The position numbers were made by a program, and so were the translations under genes. Of a DNA stretch of 64,000 bases, positions 57,283-64,000 are shown piece after piece. Source of the stretch: Papaver somniferum (lineage: Eukaryota; Streptophyta; Magnoliopsida; Ranunculales; Papaveraceae); NCBI RefSeq assembly GCF_003573695.1, contig NC_039368.1:9571860-9635859 (forward strand), read 5' to 3'. Positions within the stretch are counted from its first letter, which is position 1. Each line of letters starts with the position of its first letter. Below the pieces are notes generated by a model. The model saw only the letters and a list, made by a program, of their open reading frames with translations, did not search any database and was not told where the DNA came from.

Positions 57283-58938
57283 TGTAATTTTGTAGTGGTA
57301 AGTAAAGTGTTCGTTTCTCGGACTTGTTGAGACTGATTTCAGATTTAAAACTAGAAAACAATAAAAATAAAGAAAATATATACACAAGGTTTGTCACAAT
57401 GTCGAGAGATTACTGAGACTCAGGATTCCACCAAACCTCATATCATGTGGTTCAAAAAAAATCAATTCTTAGACAATTATAGCTCTTGTTTATTGACTCT
57501 AATTCTTTGCCAGGGTAGATTTTAGAAAGATTAACTATCAATCACTAGCATGATGCATCAAAAGCACTTAGACTAAGCATACATCATCATACGACTTCAC
57601 AACTAATTAAGAAAAATTATAAAACGATTAAATTAATGCAAAAAGTCATAAAAAGAATTAAACATAATTACCACACGCATGAAATATGGCTTTCTCTGTC
57701 ATCCCAGTGTTGGGTTTAGCTCCTCATATTAATAACTTGCTCAAAATACATGTTTGTTGCTCAAAAGTTGATTAAAAGAGTGAAAGGTGTAAAGCAGCTG
57801 ATTTGCAACAGCGTAAAAGTGTTACAGATCTCTGGTACAAAGAGGAACAATAATTAACTGTTGTATATAAACGTTACTGCTCTTATTCTGTTGAACAACG
57901 ACACTGTTCTGCGACTATTTCCCGTGCGTCAATGTTCTTCGTGTTCTTGAGCTGTGCAGCAGCAGCAGCAGAAACAGAGTTTGATAAAACTCTGATTTCT
58001 TCTTCTTTGGCCCTCCTCAGGTTGCCAAACTCAAGACTACTCTGTTATGACTCCTTCTCAACCCATATATAGGAAACAGGACCAAAGATACTCGATAAAA
58101 TCTCCCCTGCCTTTCACCAAAAGTTACGGAGTTATCTTTTTTTTTTTTTTTTTTATTTTCTGCCAAGTAACGATTCTTTTTTTTCTCCCAATCCTGTTCA
58201 CGCGTTTTTTGTAGAGTCCGAGATGGTCAAAACTCTTTCCAAAGATAAGATTGGATCAATAGGGAATATATCTTCGCTCACTCCTCAAGTTACTTCCGTA
58301 AATAGATCGCCTCCTCTGTTGTACCAAACTCGGTTTTCTTCACTTACACGGCTGCTGAGTTGTCCAAAATCCTTCCAGATATGAAATAAAATCTAATAGA
58401 GGAAATATCTCGCCTAAATCCTCATGGAACTTCTAAATTTAACAACAAAAATCTCCGAGAACACTTCTCTGCCCTGTTTACCGAGTACACGATGAAATCT
58501 TCCTTTTTAAACGTAACCAACTTCCTTACCAACTCTGATTTGTTGTAACAGGCTTATACGAATCCTAACCCATGATAATCTCCGAGAAATACTCGTGAAA
58601 ATTAGTTGCAGAGAATTACGCACAAAACTCAACTTTCTTCCCGCCAAAAAATCAGTTTAAAAGTGTGGAAGAAGCTATGCCCCCTATCCCAGCAGTGGGG
58701 TGCAGATAACCATAGGGTGCCCCTTAGTAACTGGGTACCCCTTATCCAAACTCGAGGGTCCGTATAGCAGCTTCCTCCGGGTGCGGTGCTTTTATCAACT
58801 TTTCGAGCCAAATTTCTCCGCACAAGTGTATTTCTCCAAAAACACCTACAAAGACATAAAATAACCAAATAAGCACAAAATCGAGCACTAACAATATATA
58901 CAATTGGGATCAAAATAGCCACATAAATGCGTCTATCA
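57283..58938 (-). mobile_element. I: Athila-like LTR inside the LTR of J
   Basis: On the minus strand it starts tgatagacgcatttatgtgg at 58938, matching the LTR starts of G and E. It shares ttggctcgaaaagttgat and acccggagga words with G and carries a tttctttatttttatt block near its end, also as in G. The lower boundary is uncertain (57283 to about 57300) and I could not find a clean target copy (gtaac follows at 58939; gtaat is at 57284). No primer site or PPT, so it is probably a solo LTR. It contains a T run near 58139-58154 and a CAG repeat near 57957-57971. Confidence 0.65.
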
Positions 58939-59188
58939 GTAACGTTTCACTACTGACGTGGCACCATCCGGTTGGCCTGCTTCGCTGACGTGGCGACTTC
59001 TGTGTTGATGACGTGGCATGCTGACGTGGTGGTGGATATGTGGCACCTCCTTAGCTTTATTTGGATCTATGCACATGGGCTTCTATGAAGGGTACTTGTG
59101 AGGCCTTGTTACCCATAATAGGCTAATAATAGGAGCATACTAAGCCCATGTAAGCCATTTCTTAGTGTGAAATATTAGGGTACAAACA

Positions 59189-59200
59189 TTTTCCCCTCTT
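59189..59200 (-). other. Polypurine tract of J
   Basis: Minus-strand aagaggggaaaa next to the LTR start. Confidence 0.8.
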
Positions 59201-60063
59201 AATCCATAACTTGATATGGGTTAAGAAGTTCGGGTTCCCCAATTCTGTTAGCAAATGATCTTCGCATCGTTATAGAGTGTTGCATAACTCGCCCCCAATC
59301 GTGCTGTTCAGAGTGTTATGCAACTCTCCCCCAGGTACTGTAACGTTTTCGCTGAGGTGTTATATATCTCGCCCTCAAGTGACTGAGGTGATATATAACT
59401 CGCCCCCAGTATGAAGTTGTGTCATGCTGCTCAATGCTCGCGCAAGGGTGCACCACCTTGCTGCATTTTTCTCGCGCATGGAATGAGTATTTCAGATTTT
59501 CTGCTATCTTGAATTCGCGCAGGGGGCTAATCCTACTATTCAAGATGCGCGCAAAGTTGAGATGTGTACATTTCCACATGCCTGGGCAGGAGAAAATGTT
59601 CGCCACATTTGTTGATGTCCCATATGATGGGGTTGGGGGGATGTTTGGAATAGGATAAAAATGCTCGAATTGTGCATTCACCCTATCTGCTAGGTGTTGG
59701 AAATGTTGCTGACAACAGGCTCGAACTGCACTACTTTTCCATTTGGAACTGACTGCGGATTCGAACCATCCACAACAGTTTATAATACGAACAATCTTGA
59801 TAGAGTGTGGAATACCAAAATAATATTGATAAATATCTGAATAGGAATAACAAGATAAGTACCTACTGCCCGACAACAACTGCCTCGTTAAAACCTTTGC
59901 ATGGAAAACCCAGTGGGATAAAACCATCATAAAGGAAAAAGAGTGCAGCACAGCAGGATTTGAACGAAACTATCCTATACGAATTTAGTTAATGATAAAA
60001 ATTCTTCAAGTGGAAAGAATTCCACGGCTTCCATGGTTTTGAATCTTGGGTTCCGTCGAGGTT
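59201..60063 (-). other. 3' untranslated region of J with four PPT-like repeats
   Basis: Minus strand: four units of about 45 bp at 59265-59420 carry ctgggggcgagttatatatc or variants. Farther upstream is cccactgggttttccatgca followed by aaggttttaacgaggcagtt (about 59875-59915), a phrase also present in Copia element K. A 211-codon open frame (59316-59951) covers these repeats and is judged non-coding. Confidence 0.6.
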
Positions 60064-61140
60064 CTATAGGTAGTATGAGCCACGAGATGCAGGCCTGTTT
60101 ACTATGTATGGACCCTCCCAATTTGCTCTGAGCTTTCCACAGTTTAGTTTCATCGTGGCTGCTCGAGTTTTCTTCAAGACATATTCCCCTGGTTTTAATG
60201 ATCTTTCTATGACTTTACGATCATAGCTCAACTTGGTTGCCTGCTGGTATCGAACCAATTGTTGCAAGGCTGTTTCTCTTTGTTCTTCCAGCAGCTCTTT
60301 ATTCAAAGCCATTATGCTGTTGTTGTTTCCAGATTTGACATCACGTGTCTTGGTAGTCTTCAGATGTATCTTAGTGGGTATGACTGCTTCTGTCCCATAA
60401 GCCAGTGTGAATGGTAAAAATCCAGTGGATCTTTTTGGGGTCGTTCGATAAGACCATAAGACTCCTGGGAACTCTTCTGTCCATTTTCCTTTCGCCTTCT
60501 ACGGCCTTTTCTTGAGATTGTCCATAATAACACGATTGGTTGCTTCCGCTTGCCTGTTGCTCTGAGCATAATAAGGAGCATAGAAGTTGTGGCGAATGCT
60601 CAAATTCTTGAAGAATTCTTTGATCACTCCAGAGTCGAACTGCTTGCCATTGTCTGACACTAACTCATGCGGGATTCCAAATCTGCAGACGATGTTCTCC
60701 CATATGAAACTTTTTACATCATGTCTGGTAACATGAACCAGCGCCATTGCCTCGACCCATTTGGTAAAATAATCAGTAGCAGCCAAAACGAATTTCACTA
60801 CTCCAGGAGCTTTGGGGAGTGGTCCGACGACGTCTAGTCCCCACTTAGCGAATGGCCATGGACTTAAAATTGGATGTAGTTCATTGGCGGGACTTTTAGG
60901 AATTGGAGCATGCTCTTGGCATGGCACACACTTTTGCGCGTACTCTTTAGCATATTTCTGCATGTATGGCCAGAAGTACCCATGGGTAAGTATCTTGTGC
61001 GCGAGACTGCACCTTCCAGAATGGTTTCCAAATATTCCTTCATGATCCTACGCCAATATCTGTTGTCCTTCCTCTGCTGATATGCACCGCAAAAATGGCT
61101 CCAAAGCTACAGGTTTGCGGTATAATTGTCCCTCGATCAT
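60064..61140 (-). pseudogene. int: Gypsy integrase of J
   Basis: From MIEGQLYRKP at 61140 the minus strand reads the integrase N-terminus with a His/Cys zinc finger (HEGIFGNH ... CVPC). The core follows with catalytic D in WGLDVVGPL, D in LVSDNGKQFD and E in SNRQAEATNR (the usual NGQAE reads NRQAE). The C-terminal domain ends with KLRANWEGPYIV, a GPY/F module, and there is no chromodomain. An in-frame TAG (about 61050) sits in the zinc finger and frameshifts lie near 60500 and 60340. A linker to the RNase H (61141-61337) also holds a TAG. Confidence 0.85.
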
Positions 61141-61337
61141 TGAATATCTCCATGCATTCTTTTTTATCTTTGAAGCAAGATGCTCATCCTATGGGAGTAC
61201 ATTGGTTGTCAAATACCTAATATAAGGTTGACGCCAGCCAGAATCGTTTTCAGTAGGATTGCATGAATCGTCTCCCTCTGGGCTGTCTATATCCATATTG
61301 CTGTCAGTTCTGCCGATATCTTCCTGTACTGATGTAG

Positions 61338-62043
61338 TTACCTTCTCAACCCCACTAGCTGTTCGAGATCCAAAGGAAAGTGGTTGTCGGAGATGATGGG
61401 TAACTCTTGTAAATCCACTACCACAAAACGAGTGGTGTCGGCTGCGGAAGAAAGATATGCTAGAGCGTCAGCGTGCCTGTTTTCCAACCGTGGTCGCTGC
61501 TCAATAGAGAATTGGTTGAACTCATTTACCAGTTTTCTCATGCAATCCAAGTATAAGGCCATTCTCTCATCTTTGGCTTTGTAGGTTCCCAGAAACTGAT
61601 TGACTACTAGCATAGAATCAGTGACCAGATTCACGTTCATTGCATCTAACTGTTTGACAGTTTTTAAACCGACAATTGCTGCTTCATATTCATCTTCATT
61701 GTTTGATGCGTGAAATCCCAATCTAGTTGCTTTTTCGATCCTTGAACCTTCAGGAGTGATGATGACACAACCAACACCAGCTCCACTAACATTTGATGAC
61801 CCATCAGTAAATACAGTCCACAGTGGCTCAGGTGTATCGACTTCCATAGTGGACTCTCCCCCAGTCTGATTAGTGGTTGACTCTTCGGGTTTGTTCAACA
61901 ACTCTTCTTCTTCGGTAACTGTTTCTATGTCGTCCACAGGGAAATCTGCTAATAGTGTAGCCAGTGCGTGTCCCTTCTCCGCATTTCTGGTTTTGTACAT
62001 GATCTCATACGCCCCAGAAAATTTGACCATATTGCCAGTCAGC
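61338..62043 (-). pseudogene. Second (archaeal-type) RNase H of J
   Basis: An open frame of 230 codons (62030-61338). After an acidic linker the RNase H fold is clear: catalytic D in FTDGSSNVSGAG, E in NNEDEYEA, D in LVTDSMLVVNQ and D in NRHADALA. A second RNase H beside the ordinary Gypsy RNase H is a defining trait of the Tat lineage. This part is intact in itself but is separated from the upstream RT by a frameshift near 62045. Confidence 0.85.
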
Positions 62044-63421
62044 TGGAATCATATGCATGCTCCAGGATTCTCTTCAGCGGATATTTAGAGTAAACTATGA
62101 TCTGTCTTCCCTGGAAATACGGCTTGAGGCGACGTGATGCATGCAACAATGCAAGTGCTATTTTTTCAATCTTTTTATACCGTGTTTCTGCCCCCATCAT
62201 AGATTTACTGACGAAGTAAACAGGTTTTTCATGTTCTTCAGTAACAAATAGTACTGTACTTACAGCGTTCTCTGCTGCATCCAGATAAACTCCGACAGGT
62301 TACCCAGTTTTTGGACTCACCAATACCGGGGGAGTAGATAAATACAGTTTGATTTCATCGAAAGCTCTTTCACACTCTTCCGTCCAACCAAAGTTCACTA
62401 CTTTCCTCAAAACGTCAAAGAATGGCTTGAATCGATCTGACGAGCGCGAAATGAAACGACTTAAAGCTGTTAATCGCCCTGCTAGCTTCTGGACCTCCTT
62501 CTTAGTTCTTTGGGATGGAATATCTATGATGGATCTGATTTGCTCCGGAGTCGCCTCTATTCCTCTGTGCGTCATCAAGTATCCAAGGAACTTTCCCGAG
62601 GACAGCTCGAATGAACATTTTGCAGGATTGAGCTTCATACGATATCGCCTCAAGATATCGAACGTCTTCTGTAGATCTAGAAAATGAGACTCCTTTTGCT
62701 TAGATTTTACTACCATATCGTCGATATATCCCTCCATCGTCTTCCCAATCAGATCTCTGAACATATCATCTACCTAACGTTGGTAAGTTTCTCCTGCATT
62801 CTTTAGCCCCAACGGCATCACAGTATAGCAATAAACCCCCTTGTCAGTCACAAAGGCGGTATGCTCTTGATCTTCTTCGAACAAAGGTATCTGGTTATAC
62901 CCTGAGAAACCATCCATGAATGAAAGTCTCGCGTACCCTGAGGTCGCATCTACCAAATCTCTTATCCGCGGAAGTGGGTACGGATCGCTCAGACATGCTT
63001 TATTTAAATCAGTAAAATCGAGACAAACACAAATTTCACCAATCTTCTTTGGAGCGGGCACGACATTAGACAACCAGCGAGGATACTGTACTGGTCAAAT
63101 AAAGCCTGCTTCCAACAGCTTCTCGATTTCTACAGCAACTCCATCTTTTTTGCTTTGCGCCGTATTCCTAACTTTTTGACGAACTGGATGAAACTTCTCA
63201 TCGATATTTAGCCTTTGACAGGCTACGTTCGGATTTATTCCAGGCATTTCAGCAAAACTCCATGCGAAAACGTCAACATTTTCCCTTAATAGTGTAATCA
63301 GACCCTCACGTTCGTGCGCGGGTAGATCTGCCCCTACGAACGTGGTTTTATTCTCTTCATCCTCGATCTGAACTTCAACCAGTTTTTCGACTGTTGGAGG
63401 ATCATCCGCGTCCTCTCCCAC
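62044..63421 (-). pseudogene. Reverse transcriptase and RNase H of J
   Basis: The minus strand carries the RT entry segment (63421-63095, with GINPNVACQRLNI) and the fingers and palm with CLDFTDLNKACLSDPYPLP and FMDGFSGYNQI. The YIDD polymerase motif (EGYIDDMVVKS) is just inside 62764, and the thumb reads MKLNPAKCSFELSSGKFLGY. The Gypsy RNase H follows, with YLDAAENAV near 62285-62250. In-frame stops occur at 63095, 62774 and 62283. The catalytic residues of RT are still present. Confidence 0.85.
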
Positions 63422-63487
63422 ATATGATTATGGCGGAGAGGGCTCTGTAATTTCTATTTTTGCTCGACTCGAAGGATATGATTCCTG

Positions 63488-64000
63488 CTAACTTATGACT
63501 TTCGGTATTCGTCCATTGCGTTCTCTTGACACTTTGTGAGCAGCCATCTGGTTGCCTCTCACCTTTACGACCCCTTCAGATGTAACGAACTTCAGACACT
63601 GGTGGTATGAGGAAGTGACTGCACCGATCGCATGCATCCAGTCCCGTCCTACAATTGCATTGTAGGGTGCTCGACAATCCAGCAACAAGAAATTTCCCAG
63701 AACAGGCTTGTTTGCTACTGTAATCGGCATTTTTACTTTCCCAACAACTTTGGTTACTTCTCTACTGAAGTCGATAATTGGATTTTCGTCCTCCTCGATC
63801 AAGTCGTGCATGAGATTCATAGCTGAATAATCTCCAGAAAATAGCACGCTCACAGAGCTTCATGTATCTACCAGAATACGATGTACTCGGAACATTCCTA
63901 TCCAGGCTGATATAACGATAGCGTCATTGTGGGGAGCGTAAACACCTCTCAAGTCATCTTGAGTAAACTCAATCTTTGTGCATCCAAGCTCCAGAACTTT
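63488..64000 (-). pseudogene. Aspartic protease region of J, partial
   Basis: The region reads [10 protein letters not shown] followed by a TGA (63862-63860) at the catalytic Asp-Thr-Gly, then SSVSVLFSG. The later part, CRAPYNAIVGRDWMHAIGA, is the conserved C-terminal block of the Tat protease. The stop lies inside the active site, so no working protease can be read. The part upstream of 64000 is outside the window. The stop at 63488 ends the fragment before RT. Confidence 0.8.

Larger units (their letters stand above)
54346..59188 (-). repeat. 3' LTR of J, interrupted by I
   Basis: On the minus strand it starts tgtttgtaccctaatatttc at 59188, next to the PPT, and ends ttttccgcatataca at 54346. 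Excluding I it is about 3.2 kb. Its last 200 bp match the end of F. Notable contents are a TGACGT motif cluster near its start, tandem units at 55971-56340 and gagcaa(a)tattgctc dyads at 55260-55310. Confidence 0.75.
54346..64000 (-). mobile_element. Element J: Ty3/Gypsy Tat-lineage retrotransposon, partial
   Basis: On the minus strand the window shows protease, RT, RNase H, a second archaeal-type RNase H, integrase, a 3' untranslated region, a PPT (59200-59189) and a 3' LTR (59188-54346). The pol order and the second RNase H place it in the Tat lineage. There is no chromodomain after the integrase GPY module. The 5' part, including gag, lies beyond 64000. The likely target copy is aacgc (54341-54345), inside D's gag. 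Several stops and frameshifts break pol. Confidence 0.88.

Noticed and set aside
59316..59951. 211-codon minus-strand ORF between the integrase and the LTR of J
   Set aside because: It covers PPT-like repeats and the conserved noncoding 3' phrase; the translation shows no domain and lies after the end of pol.

Overview
The window is eukaryotic, almost certainly plant nuclear DNA. It is AT-rich and packed with LTR retrotransposons that use plant-type signals: an initiator-Met primer site TGGTATCAGAGC, an Athila/Tat-type primer site TGGCGCCGCTGCCGGGGA, Ty1/Copia Gag with CCHC knuckles, and Ty3/Gypsy pol with two RNase H domains. I cannot name the species. A large repeat-rich eudicot genome (perhaps poppy-like) is only a guess. 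I see no complete host gene, no tRNA or rRNA gene and no CRISPR array. The only possible host-gene remnant is a short spliced fragment at 36-272.

The window can be read as one nest of insertions. The outermost element is C (minus strand). Its 3' LTR runs from 1195 to 24612 and is split by two insertions: Copia element K (2785-14893, perfect 5-bp TSD, 159-bp LTRs, ruined pol, itself holding a hAT-type element at 12226-13568) and element A (15160-23656, plus strand, 2.5-kb LTRs, gag but no pol). C's internal region (24613-26855) is cut by a minus-strand tandem, D/B. In transcription order this reads D-internal, LTR2, B-internal, LTR3, with one LTR shared between the two units.

The D/B complex (26856-54345) has its own insertions. 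In LTR2 there is a Tat-like solo LTR F (34474-39605, TSD acggg), which contains an Athila-like LTR G (36490-39043, TSD gttta). G in turn carries an antisense coding fragment between 386-bp direct repeats. LTR2 also holds a Mutator-type MITE (40210-40783, 9-bp TSD). D's internal region contains element E (42153-51603, TSD attat), whose LTRs are almost identical and whose only gene is an intact 567-codon ORF. D's gag is cut by a Ty3/Gypsy Tat-lineage element J (54346 to beyond the window end), with a further Athila-like LTR I (about 57283-58938) inside J's LTR.

The most interesting biology is in the non-autonomous families. The A/B/D family has very long LTRs. It encodes a two-knuckle Gag plus a small conserved second ORF and no pol; one member (B) keeps the Gag leader but has a charged, coiled-coil-like protein in its place. 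Element E is very young, has no pol, and encodes a protein with one zinc knuckle, an acidic middle and a hydrophobic tail. All of these would need enzymes in trans from autonomous relatives. J and K show the usual Gypsy and Copia pol order but are full of stops.

All boundaries, duplications and domain calls were made by reading the sequence; no database search or alignment program was run.
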